A stretch of DNA of 22,548 nt, taken from positions 1 through 22,548 of IMG/VR virus record IMGVR_UViG_3300025736_005943; one strand, written 5' to 3'. The position numbers and the translations under genes are program-made. The notes under the pieces were generated by a model. It was not told the origin of the DNA, ran no database searches, and saw only the letters and a list, made by a program, of their open reading frames with translations. Numbering within the stretch: position 1 is the first letter of the stretch; every line of letters begins with the position of its first letter. This stretch comes from a virus. Positions 14,750 through 21,167 of this stretch are shown here, piece after piece.

Positions 14750-16087
14750 TTATTCATTTATTACTTTGCTACCCTCTTCTACAAATCGATCAACCGCTTC
14801 CTGAACTGTTAATTCTTCTGTAAAAATTGCCTGTAACATAGGTGGGAATAGATTCCTCACTTCAGAGTACTTTTCTAATCCAACACCGATGTCAAACGTA
14901 CCATTCCTGTTAATAATATCCGTTGCAATACCCCAAGTAGGATCATCAACTACGATATTTCCAACTGACTTCCTTGATGCAAATCTAATATTAGCTTTGA
15001 CGAAAAATCTTTGATATGAAGTGCTGTTAATATATCTCAGTAATTCCATTGCCTCTACCGGATGCTTAGTGCTGGCAAAAACCATACCTGCATCGGGACC
15101 TACTGCAACCGGAACTTTATCAACTCCAGGAGCTTTAGGCCATTCCATGATTATTGAATCTATAGTACCTGTTCCATCAAGGAGATCTACCGGCATTCGA
15201 GCAGATGTAGAACTATTCCCACATGCAACTATATTGTTACTACCCATTGCTGCAAGGCTAACCTTATATCCTAACCCCGCTGCTCCGGGAACTGCTATTC
15301 CTGAATCACTCATGAACTTCATAAACTCAAGAGCCTCAATCCCTTCTTTACTGTTAATAACTATTTTACCATTCTCATATAGCTTAGCTCCGAAAGAAGC
15401 CAGCCATCCAAATGAACTCCAGTAATCACCACCGGTTCCGGCTGCAAATAATGGGAACCCATAATATTCTGATCCGTATTTTTCCTGAACTGCCGAGACT
15501 ACCATTAGGAATTCATCTATAGTCCATGATACATCAGATATCAATGATCCCATGCCAACTGACTCTACTAAATCTTTATTTACGACCATTACTGAAGCCC
15601 AAGCAGTCCCAGGTAATGCATATAATTTTCCATCTTTTATAACTGGATCAAGAGCAGAAGAAAGATAATCATCAAGCTCTTCAAAAGTCAAATTGATTGG
15701 CAATGCATATTTACTGTTTGCAAATTTATTCACCCGACCGAGATAATCCCAGTAAACATCAGGTGCATCTCCTCCAGCAATATCCGCATCCATTTTAATG
15801 GTAGTACTATCAGATGCATAATTCCTGATTTCTACTTTATAAGGAAACCCATGCAGAACAATATCCCTCCAATACATCAATGAATCATTCCTATCTTCTT
15901 CGGCAATAATCTTTCCGTCTAAAGTCAAACCAGATGGTCGATCCCCTCCCTGAATACCGAGTATCAATGTCCCTGTGAACTCTTCACCTGAAGCAACTGC
16001 TTCTGTATTGACTGCCTCCGGTTCATTCTTTGAGCATGCACTGAATACTATTAGTATCAGCATTAACAAAATTGCAATTCTTTTCAT
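14750..16087 (-). CDS. ABC importer sugar-binding lipoprotein
   Basis: 445 residues. A lipoprotein signal (MKRIAILLMLILIVFSAC, modified C18) leads to a two-lobed extracellular solute-binding domain of the carbohydrate (UgpB/MalE-like) family. Seen are GTLILGIQGG, KMDADIAGGDAPDVYWDYLG (the GxxPDV motif after the first strand), KLYALPGTAWASVMVVNKDL, VSWTIDEFL, YGFPLF and a C-terminal EELTVQEAVDRF. F at -3 of the lipobox is looser than in enterobacteria and is tolerated in spirochaetes. It captures an unidentified carbohydrate for the two permeases encoded downstream. AGGAG lies six bases before the ATG. The phage SSB gene ends 19 bases upstream, so both are in one transcript. Confidence 0.9.
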   Translation of the reverse strand: MKRIAILLMLILIVFSACSKNEPEAVNTEAVASGEEFTGTLILGIQGGDRPSGLTLDGKIIAEEDRNDSLMYWRDIVLHGFPYKVEIRNYASDSTTIKMDADIAGGDAPDVYWDYLGRVNKFANSKYALPINLTFEELDDYLSSALDPVIKDGKLYALPGTAWASVMVVNKDLVESVGMGSLISDVSWTIDEFLMVVSAVQEKYGSEYYGFPLFAAGTGGDYWSSFGWLASFGAKLYENGKIVINSKEGIEALEFMKFMSDSGIAVPGAAGLGYKVSLAAMGSNNIVACGNSSTSARMPVDLLDGTGTIDSIIMEWPKAPGVDKVPVAVGPDAGMVFASTKHPVEAMELLRYINSTSYQRFFVKANIRFASRKSVGNIVVDDPTWGIATDIINRNGTFDIGVGLEKYSEVRNLFPPMLQAIFTEELTVQEAVDRFVEEGSKVINE

Positions 16088-16106
16088 AAAATTCTCCTGT
16101 AATATT

Positions 16107-16415
16107 TTATTCCTCTACTAATGGTTTAAATTCTGTATGCTCAGCGATAACAACCAACTGACTTCCATACTGTTTTAATCTACCAACAATCCTAACACCT
16201 CTACCTTTAGTAAGATTCTCTTTTTCTATATCTGACAAATTATGCCATATTTCAATTTGAACCTGCATAACTTCTTTGCATGGTTCATCATTTTTTTTGT
16301 AATATCGATTAGAATTGATTGTGAAAAAAATAACATCATTGCCCTCTTTAGTAGTTCTTACTTTTGCATTCTCTTCCAGTGATCCTTCAATTAATACACT
16401 GTTTAGATTGTTCAT
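16107..16415 (-). CDS. ssb: single-stranded DNA-binding protein
   Basis: 102 residues with an OB-fold SSB pattern: NLNSVLIEGSLEENAKVRTT, VIFFTINSNRYYKK, VMQVQIEIWHNLSDI, KGRGVRIVGRLKQYGSQLVVIAEHTEF. It ends with a short acidic tip (PLVEE) and lacks the long linker and DDxxF tail of cellular SSB, so it is a minimal phage form. It coats single-stranded DNA in replication. I chose the ATG at 16415, six bases after GGAGG; the ATG at 16421 touches the site. Its position directly before the sugar-binding lipoprotein ties the transporter to core phage genes. Confidence 0.85.
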   Translation of the reverse strand: MNNLNSVLIEGSLEENAKVRTTKEGNDVIFFTINSNRYYKKNDEPCKEVMQVQIEIWHNLSDIEKENLTKGRGVRIVGRLKQYGSQLVVIAEHTEFKPLVEE

Positions 16416-16521
16416 CTTCATCCTCCCGTGGCGTTTTCTTTATTGTTGAACCCATTACAAACAAGATTATTGATAATAATACTATTCCATATACTAATAA
16501 TATCTTACCAATAATAACCAT
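16387..16521 (-). CDS. small single-span membrane protein
   Basis: 44 residues. The ATG overlaps the stop of the upstream exported-protein gene (TAATG) and the frame runs 29 bases into the ssb gene. Residues 2-24 are a strongly hydrophobic helix (VIIGKILLVYGIVLLSIILF), followed by a charged tail KKTPREDEDEQSKQ. The shape resembles small phage membrane proteins, but no family is recognised. No independent Shine-Dalgarno site is seen, so translation would depend on coupling. Confidence 0.5.
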   Translation of the reverse strand: MVIIGKILLVYGIVLLSIILFVMGSTIKKTPREDEDEQSKQCIN

Positions 16522-16940
16522 TAGTAAGATCCAGCCGATGCTACTTGATTCTTGTATTCATATTCAACCATGCACCAATCACATCTTATTGTAAAAATAG
16601 TGTAATAGTCTTCACCACCTAACCAGCTTTCTATGATAGTCATATTATAAAGTTCCATTCCTGAAGCTGACCAATATACTACTGCATCTACAAATATACT
16701 AAAATTATTGTACTCAGTTAATACCAAGTCTAAAACATTCATGGAACTATCACACTGGGTATTAATTGTATATAGAACCATACCATGATCAGTTCCCCAT
16801 TCAACTATTGCTGCTGATTTAATAACATTATATCCTGCAATAGAGTTTTTTTGGATTACTAAAGCACTTGGGCTTAGATCTGTTGCCGACAACATTACTG
16901 CTAACATAATAAAAATTACTACACTAATTTTCTTCTTCAT
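16521..16940 (-). CDS. hypothetical exported protein
   Basis: 139 residues starting at the ATG five bases after GGAGG (a longer start at 16952 lacks spacing). Residues 1-20 are a signal peptide (MKKKISVVIFIMLAVMLSAT). The mature part is a beta-rich protein with several cysteines (TQCDSS, IRCDWC) that could form disulfides in the periplasm or on the surface. No family recognised. It lies after the XRE regulator and a small acidic protein, so it is expressed from the same promoter; a role at the cell envelope, for example superinfection exclusion, is only a guess. Confidence 0.6.
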   Translation of the reverse strand: MKKKISVVIFIMLAVMLSATDLSPSALVIQKNSIAGYNVIKSAAIVEWGTDHGMVLYTINTQCDSSMNVLDLVLTEYNNFSIFVDAVVYWSASGMELYNMTIIESWLGGEDYYTIFTIRCDWCMVEYEYKNQVASAGSY

Positions 16941-16951
16941 ATCATCCTCCA

Positions 16952-17122
16952 TTAAATAAGCAATCCCTCCAGGGTATCACCATTCTCTATAATATTCGCT
17001 TCCTCCTTTTTCTGCAATTCCATCTCTTCAACAGTTGCAGTACTCAATTCTCCAGTATCAAAATCCAATTTAACAAAAGCACCTTTTTTAATATCTTCTA
17101 CTGCTCGGAATACTATCTCCAT
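16952..17122 (-). CDS. small acidic protein
   Basis: 56 residues beginning MEIVFRAVEDIKKGAFVKLD. Its ATG shares a base with the XRE gene's TGA, and its TAA shares a base with an ATG upstream of the next gene, so the three genes are fully coupled. AAGGAG lies five bases before. The C-terminal half is a charged helix rich in E. No known family. Confidence 0.55.
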   Translation of the reverse strand: MEIVFRAVEDIKKGAFVKLDFDTGELSTATVEEMELQKKEEANIIENGDTLEGLLI

Positions 17123-17289
17123 CATTTCTCCTTATTCAATATCCCATTCTTGATTAACATCATTACCTGCGTTGAAGGATTACGTCTGCCCGTTTCCCAT
17201 GCTTCAACTGTTCTAGGAGATACTCCTAGCTTTTCTGAAACCTGATCCCTTGATAATCCTCTTTTAATTCGCTCTGCTTTAATATCCAT
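17122..17289 (-). CDS. small XRE-family helix-turn-helix regulator
   Basis: 55 residues, essentially a bare Cro/CI-type helix-turn-helix: IKAERIKRGLSRDQVSEKLG then VSPRTVEAWETGRRNPS (about 3-39). There is no C-terminal cleavage or oligomerisation domain, so it is Cro-like rather than CI-like. It is the first gene of the operon holding SSB and the sugar transporter. Its own promoter carries the repeated TACTACATTGTA element, which makes it the best candidate in the window for the protein that binds this element and controls itself and the other leftward operons. GGAGG lies eight bases before the ATG. Confidence 0.8.
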   Translation of the reverse strand: MDIKAERIKRGLSRDQVSEKLGVSPRTVEAWETGRRNPSTQVMMLIKNGILNKEK

Positions 17290-17307
17290 TTTGTACTCCT
17301 CCTTTAT

Positions 17308-17336
17308 ACAGTACTACATTGTAAGGGCGTTGTCAA
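17308..17336 (-). promoter_or_regulatory. promoter and operator of the XRE-SSB-transporter operon
   Basis: -35 TTGACA (complement of 17331-17336), 17-base spacer, -10 TACTGT (complement of 17308-17313). The spacer ends in TTACAATGTAG, giving the operator-like TACTACATTGTAA on the plus strand at 17312-17324. The -35 overlaps the stop codon of the upstream DUF3846 gene, so the operons are packed without spare bases. Confidence 0.75.
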
Positions 17337-17692
17337 CTGGAAGATATCTTTTTCAGAGCCATATATAATCCAACCGTTGCTGCATCCATCCAACGAACTT
17401 GCTTTCTAATATATTCAATAGGTATAACGCAATCCTTGCTTCCTCCGGTAGACATATTAGTTCTAACAATTAAACCATTCCCTGCTAGCAATTCTGTTTC
17501 ACCTTCTATGAGAAAAAAGTGTTCTGGATCTTTCAGTAATCCTTCTTCATCTACATAAATAACATCTGTAGAATTTGGAAAGTAATATCCAACTTCTATA
17601 TTACCCTTGACTGCTGCCTGCATATCTGCCAATCCAGTTATTTCTACTTCTGAAACTCTTCCTTTCTCTGCATCAATTTTAATTGCTTTCAT
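17333..17692 (-). CDS. DUF3846 phage protein
   Basis: 119 residues that match the DUF3846 pattern: MKAIKIDAEKGRVSEVEI, then DMQAAVKGNIEVGYYF, VIYVDEEGLLK and LLAGNGLIV. The family is common in phages and conjugative elements of Firmicutes and other bacteria and has no settled function. I chose the ATG at 17692, six bases after GGAGG, instead of upstream ATGs that run into the preceding ORF. It is the last gene of the RadC operon. Confidence 0.75.
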   Translation of the reverse strand: MKAIKIDAEKGRVSEVEITGLADMQAAVKGNIEVGYYFPNSTDVIYVDEEGLLKDPEHFFLIEGETELLAGNGLIVRTNMSTGGSKDCVIPIEYIRKQVRWMDAATVGLYMALKKISSS

Positions 17693-17780
17693 GATCATCC
17701 TCCATCTCATCTGGTATACTATCCATTGATTGAATTGCTTCTTGTAACTCTTCATCAGTTAACAGAATTCCTTTTGTCAT
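17679..17780 (-). CDS. very small ORF upstream of DUF3846
   Basis: 33 residues, MTKGILLTDEELQEAIQSMD then an acidic tail. AAGGAG lies six bases before the ATG, its start shares a base with the stop of the preceding gene, and its end overlaps the DUF3846 start. TDEELQEAI is a helix-start pattern seen in many small phage proteins. No family recognised; the ribosome-binding site makes it likely to be translated. Confidence 0.5.
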   Translation of the reverse strand: MTKGILLTDEELQEAIQSMDSIPDEMEDDHESN

Positions 17781-17956
17781 CAGATGCTCCTTCTATTATT
17801 GAATTGGTCAAAGAACATAGTCTTTGCTTCTCTTATTGCATCACCTTTATATTTGTATTGATCTATATAAATATCATTGCTGTATAATACATATTCTTTC
17901 TTCCCTTCTATAATAAGATCAATTATAATTACCTTACCTGATTTAAAGATTACCAC
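17780..17956 (-). CDS. small protein with GTG start
   Basis: 58 residues starting at GTG 17956, eight bases after AGGAG and overlapping the previous gene's stop. The sequence VIFKSGKVIIIDLIIEGKKEYVLYSNDIYID followed by a lysine/phenylalanine-rich helix suggests a small beta-sheet plus helix. No family recognised. The junctions on both sides are one- to seven-base overlaps. Confidence 0.5.
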   Translation of the reverse strand: MVIFKSGKVIIIDLIIEGKKEYVLYSNDIYIDQYKYKGDAIREAKTMFFDQFNNRRSI

Positions 17957-18081
17957 TTTTTGGGCTCCTGCTTTTTCAGCTCTTCCAATATAGGAATCTT
18001 ATCTCCATGCTGATCTCCGAATTTCCGTATGCTTCGCTCCAGCTTTGCAATCTGCTGCTGGATTGTTAATTTTTTCTTCAC
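17950..18081 (-). CDS. small helical basic protein with GTG start
   Basis: 43 residues from GTG 18081, which follows GGAGG at close spacing. KKKLTIQQQIAKLERSIRKFG is a probable coiled coil, followed by ILEELKKQEPKKW. No family recognised. The GGAGG lies inside the end of the upstream gene. Confidence 0.5.
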   Translation of the reverse strand: MKKKLTIQQQIAKLERSIRKFGDQHGDKIPILEELKKQEPKKW

Positions 18082-18207
18082 CTAATCCTCCATATATTTA
18101 TCAAATAATATATCTATATCTTCCTGGGTATGGTTAGTTATCCATTTTTTTGCTTCAACAGTATTCATATTAAAATACGATTCTATAAAAACAATATTCT
18201 TTTTCAT
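18082..18207 (-). CDS. small ORF after RadC
   Basis: 41 residues, MKKNIVFIESYFNMNTVEAK then an acidic helix ending DKYMED. The ATG overlaps the RadC stop as ATGA, with AAGG upstream. No family recognised; coding is supported by the gap-free packing. Confidence 0.5.
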   Translation of the reverse strand: MKKNIVFIESYFNMNTVEAKKWITNHTQEDIDILFDKYMED

Positions 18208-18635
18208 ATTTTACCTTCCTCCAGGAAACTATAATATCCATATTTCGCAATCACTATATGATCTAATAATTCTATACCAATAATCTTCCCTGCATCCTTT
18301 ATCCGTTTTGTGATTTCTATATCTTCACTGCTCGGATCATAACCCCCTGATGGATGATTATGAACAGCAATTATAGCAACTGCATTATCAGTAATAGCTT
18401 TTCGGAAAATTTCTCTAGGATGAACAAGACATCTGTTTACTATACCTTTAGAGACAACTCTTACACGAATAACTTGATGTGATCCGTCAAGGGTAACAAC
18501 TATAAAATGCTCCTGTTTCCTGTTCCTGTATTTTTCTACTACTGGAAGGATATCTGATGGAGTAGTTACTTTGCTTGTTTTCTCTGCTGCTTCCATAGCC
18601 ATTAACTTTTTAATCAATTCAACCTTTTCGTTCAT
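18204..18635 (-). CDS. RadC-like JAB/MPN-domain protein
   Basis: 143 residues, only the JAB domain of RadC without the N-terminal helix-hairpin-helix part. Seen are FIVVTLDGSHQVIRVRVVSKG, LVHPREIFRKAI, the metal motif HNHPSG (H92, H94) and PSSED (D105), and LLDHIVIA. JAB proteins are zinc metalloproteins. The RadC name is historical and its role in repair is doubtful; on mobile elements such genes sit near anti-restriction and replication genes. The metal ligands are intact. AGGAG lies six bases before the ATG. Confidence 0.85.
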   Translation of the reverse strand: MNEKVELIKKLMAMEAAEKTSKVTTPSDILPVVEKYRNRKQEHFIVVTLDGSHQVIRVRVVSKGIVNRCLVHPREIFRKAITDNAVAIIAVHNHPSGGYDPSSEDIEITKRIKDAGKIIGIELLDHIVIAKYGYYSFLEEGKI

Positions 18636-18644
18636 CCAATGCTC

Positions 18645-18839
18645 CTATCTGTTCTTGATTCTGAAATATGATATTACTGCATCTGAAAAATAATTATTCA
18701 CTCCGTACACTGCATATAGATTGCTCAAATATAATTGATAATCTTTCCAAAAATCATACAATCCATATTCATCAATCTGGTTGACCATCTGCTGCCCTTT
18801 ACCATTGACCAAACTTTCATGAATCGTATCTATTAGCAT
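18645..18839 (-). CDS. small hypothetical phage protein
   Basis: 64 residues from ATG 18839, overlapping the stop of the larger upstream gene (ATGCTAA). It has IHESLVNGKGQQMVNQIDEYG followed by FWKDYQLYL and a tail rich in aromatic residues. Similar NGQxxQMxxQI segments occur in small phage proteins of unknown role. A longer start at 18899 lies inside the upstream gene and is not supported by a ribosome-binding site. Confidence 0.6.
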   Translation of the reverse strand: MLIDTIHESLVNGKGQQMVNQIDEYGLYDFWKDYQLYLSNLYAVYGVNNYFSDAVISYFRIKNR

Positions 18840-19681
18840 AATCCTACAATCTCCTTTGCATCTATCAATGCACGTGCTGTATGTTTCCGGCTCCAACAAC
18901 TATAATTCCTAGACCAGTGGAAACCTCTGCTCTTGATTTTCTCTATCACTTCCCTGTCCGGTTTATCATCATGAGTAATGGTAACCCGATCTGCTTCAAT
19001 ATTAATAACTCCACCTTCAAAATGAATAGGCTCAAAAGATTCTTTAATAGATATTCTGGATTTCATGATCAAAACTTTTTGTTTTGCAGATTTAATTCTA
19101 GCATTGTTATTTGTGAGAGAATAAGAAGCAAAACCGATAGTTCCCATACAATCAGGAACTAATAATGCCATGGCTCTGGTATCCTCAAATCCTAAGTCAA
19201 TAAGTTCTGCTAATTTCTCCTCAGCAGTAATTTTTTTATTCCTGATAATCCTATTTGTTCCTTTCATTTTTTCTTGTGCAATAATAAGTGTGTCAGCTCT
19301 TTTAATTGCAACTTCCATATCATCTTCAGGTGAGGGATTGTGTATTCGATTGACTGCCTTTGAGAACCTTAATCTCCACTGCCTGAAATCTTCCCAGCCT
19401 TTTTGCTCTGCATTGTTTGCTTTCTCATTTCTTCGTGTTGGAAAATTTGCAGGACCAGTAATCATCACACTAATACATCTTGATTTCCTACCTAACCAAT
19501 TTTGGCAATGAGCAATATATTTTGTTTCATATTTCCCAGCTTTATCACCCAAGGAATTAAGATCCTGCTGCAACTCTTCTTCAAGTTCTTTTAATATCTG
19601 ATCCCTTCTTCTCTCTGGATCGAACGAAGTATTAGCATATGCCTGATATGCTATATCTCTCAAACTATTTAATCTATTCAT
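18833..19681 (-). CDS. ITGPANFP-motif phage protein
   Basis: 282 residues. Residues 70-90 hold ISVMITGPANFPTRRNEKAN, a motif I know from conserved phage and mobile-element proteins, including the N-terminal parts of large polyvalent proteins. The centre is helical with KITAEEKLAELI. The C-terminus (DREVIEKIKSRGFHWSRNYSCWSRK) matches the short GFxWS...WxR element found at the end of the same family. Function is not known; it may process or bind DNA. It leads the RadC-DUF3846 operon with its own promoter and a GGAGG five bases before the ATG. Confidence 0.65.
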   Translation of the reverse strand: MNRLNSLRDIAYQAYANTSFDPERRRDQILKELEEELQQDLNSLGDKAGKYETKYIAHCQNWLGRKSRCISVMITGPANFPTRRNEKANNAEQKGWEDFRQWRLRFSKAVNRIHNPSPEDDMEVAIKRADTLIIAQEKMKGTNRIIRNKKITAEEKLAELIDLGFEDTRAMALLVPDCMGTIGFASYSLTNNNARIKSAKQKVLIMKSRISIKESFEPIHFEGGVINIEADRVTITHDDKPDREVIEKIKSRGFHWSRNYSCWSRKHTARALIDAKEIVGLC

Positions 19682-19698
19682 ATCATCCTCCTGAATTC

Positions 19699-19727
19699 AT
19701 ATTACTACAATGTTACTACATTGTCAA
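19699..19727 (-). promoter_or_regulatory. promoter of the RadC operon with two operator copies
   Basis: -35 TTGACA (complement of 19722-19727), 17-base spacer, -10 TAATAT (complement of 19699-19704). The spacer is almost filled by two direct copies of the operator half-type sequence on the plus strand, ACTACAATGT (19704-19713) and ACTACATTGT (19715-19724), 11 bases apart, about one helical turn. This is the only promoter here with a doubled element. Confidence 0.75.
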
Positions 19728-19731
19728 GCTT

Positions 19732-20028
19732 TTATTTTTCCATACCTCTTCTTACTGCCTCACCTAAATGCATCCTTGTTGCATGTAGAAATTCAACTTC
19801 ATTCTCTGTTCGTAAAGATGGAGCCATTGAATATATTCCTAATGGATAACAGGATTCTTGCCAACCATATTCTTTCACTCTGACTTTTACTCGAATAGGA
19901 TCTATATATCCAGAGACTTTAATTGTTAGAAATTTTTCTGTCCTGCTAATAATCTCACAATACCAGATACAGTTATGATCGCAAATCGAATGCATTGAAT
20001 ACGTTTTTCCTACTTCAAACTTTTTCAT
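19732..20028 (-). CDS. hypothetical phage protein
   Basis: 98 residues beginning MKKFEVGKTYSMHSICDHNCIWYCEIISRT, then KFLTIKVSGYIDPIRVKV and YPLGIYSMAPSLRTE. The VGKxYxxxSxCDxNC opening and YSMAP end are shared by a set of small phage proteins of unknown function that I recognise only by pattern. GGAGG precedes the ATG, and the start overlaps the upstream stop as ATGA. Confidence 0.65.
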   Translation of the reverse strand: MKKFEVGKTYSMHSICDHNCIWYCEIISRTEKFLTIKVSGYIDPIRVKVRVKEYGWQESCYPLGIYSMAPSLRTENEVEFLHATRMHLGEAVRRGMEK

Positions 20029-20222
20029 TCCGCATCCTCCACTTCATATTCATCATTAAACTGATCCGTGATTTGAGCACATAATTCGATCAAGTTTTCT
20101 TTCGCCCTGGATTCATCTCTGGAAAGATTATCTTCACCACCACAAGATTCAATATCCATTTGCTCAACACAATCATTCAAATCATTCAATGTATTTCTGT
20201 ATCTACAATAACTCATATTCAT
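20025..20222 (-). CDS. small phage protein with SYCRYRNTLNDL motif
   Basis: 65 residues. MSYCRYRNTLNDLNDCVEQM followed by LSRDESRAKENLIELCAQI is a familiar small phage protein type (SYCRFxNTxxDL) with no assigned function. AAGGAG lies six bases before the ATG at 20222. Confidence 0.65.
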   Translation of the reverse strand: MNMSYCRYRNTLNDLNDCVEQMDIESCGGEDNLSRDESRAKENLIELCAQITDQFNDEYEVEDAE

Positions 20223-20392
20223 TTGTTGCTCCTTATGACAGATTGGTTATTATAATCAAACTCTATTTCCTTAATCTCTTCTGCAGAGTATCCACTATCT
20301 TCTAAAGAATATCTTATCTTTTCACTAGTTGCTTCAAGATCCATCAGGGCATCAACCAATTTAACTGCTTTAAAATATTTAGTCATTTTCAT
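20219..20392 (-). CDS. small phage protein, first gene after the 20.4 kb promoter
   Basis: 57 residues, MKMTKYFKAVKLVDALMDLE then an acidic helix with RYSLEDSGYSAEEIKEIEFD. GGAGG lies six bases before the ATG and the stop overlaps the next gene. It is the first gene transcribed from the perfect-operator promoter. No family recognised. Confidence 0.6.
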   Translation of the reverse strand: MKMTKYFKAVKLVDALMDLEATSEKIRYSLEDSGYSAEEIKEIEFDYNNQSVIRSNK

Positions 20393-20395
20393 AAC

Positions 20396-20446
20396 GTACC
20401 TCCTTAGTACTATCTATATAATACTACATTGTAGTATGTATGTCAA
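20396..20446 (-). promoter_or_regulatory. promoter with perfect 17-bp palindromic operator
   Basis: -35 TTGACA (complement of 20441-20446), 17-base spacer, -10 TATTAT (complement of 20418-20423). The plus-strand bases 20421-20437 read ATACTACATTGTAGTAT, a perfect palindrome around one central base, covering the spacer and part of the -10, where a repressor would block RNA polymerase. The untranslated leader contains GTACCTCCTTAGTACTATCT (20396-20415), identical to the leader of the promoter at 21.2 kb. Confidence 0.85.
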
Positions 20447-20520
20447 CCTTTTATGAAAAAAAATTCAATTATTTTCAAATTTAATAGTTTAGAGCTATTA
20501 GACATAAATGTCATTTTCAT
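20443..20520 (-). CDS. possible 25-residue ORF
   Basis: Starts at ATG 20520, overlapping the previous gene's stop, with AAGGAG six bases upstream, and reads MKMTFMSNSSKLLNLKIIEF before ending on the TGA inside the next -35 box. A weak 6-bp hairpin (20482-20500) and a run of T (minus strand) lie inside it, so this stretch may instead be the terminator of the small operon upstream. Kept only because of the good ribosome-binding site. Confidence 0.25.
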   Translation of the reverse strand: MKMTFMSNSSKLLNLKIIEFFFIKG

Positions 20521-20780
20521 TTGTTGCTCCTTGAAATAATTAGATTTGCTCTGTCTCGAATCAATCTGGCTTTAGCTGCATATTCTTTAAAAACTAAATT
20601 CCAAGAATCATATAGCCCTTCTAATTCATCTGACAGGTTTTTAAAATCCGGATCGGTATGCAATACTTCTATATTCCGTTGCAATGTTTCTATTGATATA
20701 AAATTAGTAGTGTTTCCACCAATGCTACTTAACTTCATATTAAATGCCCTGTCTTCTTTTGTAAGTTTATTTTCGTCCAT
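20517..20780 (-). CDS. hypothetical helical phage protein
   Basis: 87 residues, mostly helical and charged (LQRNIEVLHTDPDFKNLSDELEGLYDSW then YAAKARLIRDRANLI). AGGGAG precedes the ATG at 20780. No family recognised. Third gene from the 21.2 kb promoter. Confidence 0.6.
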   Translation of the reverse strand: MDENKLTKEDRAFNMKLSSIGGNTTNFISIETLQRNIEVLHTDPDFKNLSDELEGLYDSWNLVFKEYAAKARLIRDRANLIISRSNK

Positions 20781-20781
20781 C

Positions 20782-20979
20782 TTATCTCCCTAATCCATTT
20801 GATTTTACAAAGTATGGAACTGATTTCATTTTAGCTTCATCAACTGCATCAACAATTTTATCTTCTAAATTACATTTAAAACAATGCTCTGAAGGAGAAG
20901 CCCCTTCATTCAATTTGTCCAGTGCTGCCAGAATAAATTCAACTTCATGTTCAGTTAATGCGATTGATATATTTTTCAT
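20782..20979 (-). CDS. small phage protein, helix with CxxC-like pair
   Basis: 65 residues, NISIALTEHEVEFILAALDK then HCFKCNLEDKIVDAVDEA. TEHEVEFILAAL is the amphipathic helix found in many small phage proteins. The ATG overlaps the upstream stop (TAATG). Function unknown. Confidence 0.6.
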   Translation of the reverse strand: MKNISIALTEHEVEFILAALDKLNEGASPSEHCFKCNLEDKIVDAVDEAKMKSVPYFVKSNGLGR

Positions 20980-21164
20980 TATTTGCTCCTCAAATTAAGT
21001 CTATTTAAAGCATTTACAAATGCTGTATCTGTTTTGATATCTATGGTTATTCCGGTTTGCTGGTAGATCCTTTCCCGCTTCAACATTTTGTATCCATTCT
21101 TTGTCAAATAGCTATCATCATTTTGCATCATTTCTAAAATTGTATTTGTATTTTTTTTTGTCAT
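20979..21164 (-). CDS. small phage protein with homopolymer A9 near its start
   Basis: 61 residues from ATG 21164, six bases after GGAGG: MTKKNTNTILEMMQNDDSYL then TKNGYKMLKRERIYQQTGI. Codons 2-5 contain nine consecutive A on the coding strand. Upstream in-frame sequence to 21314 crosses the promoter and is not coding. No family recognised. First gene from the 21.2 kb promoter. Confidence 0.6.
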   Translation of the reverse strand: MTKKNTNTILEMMQNDDSYLTKNGYKMLKRERIYQQTGITIDIKTDTAFVNALNRLNLRSK

Positions 21165-21167
21165 CCT

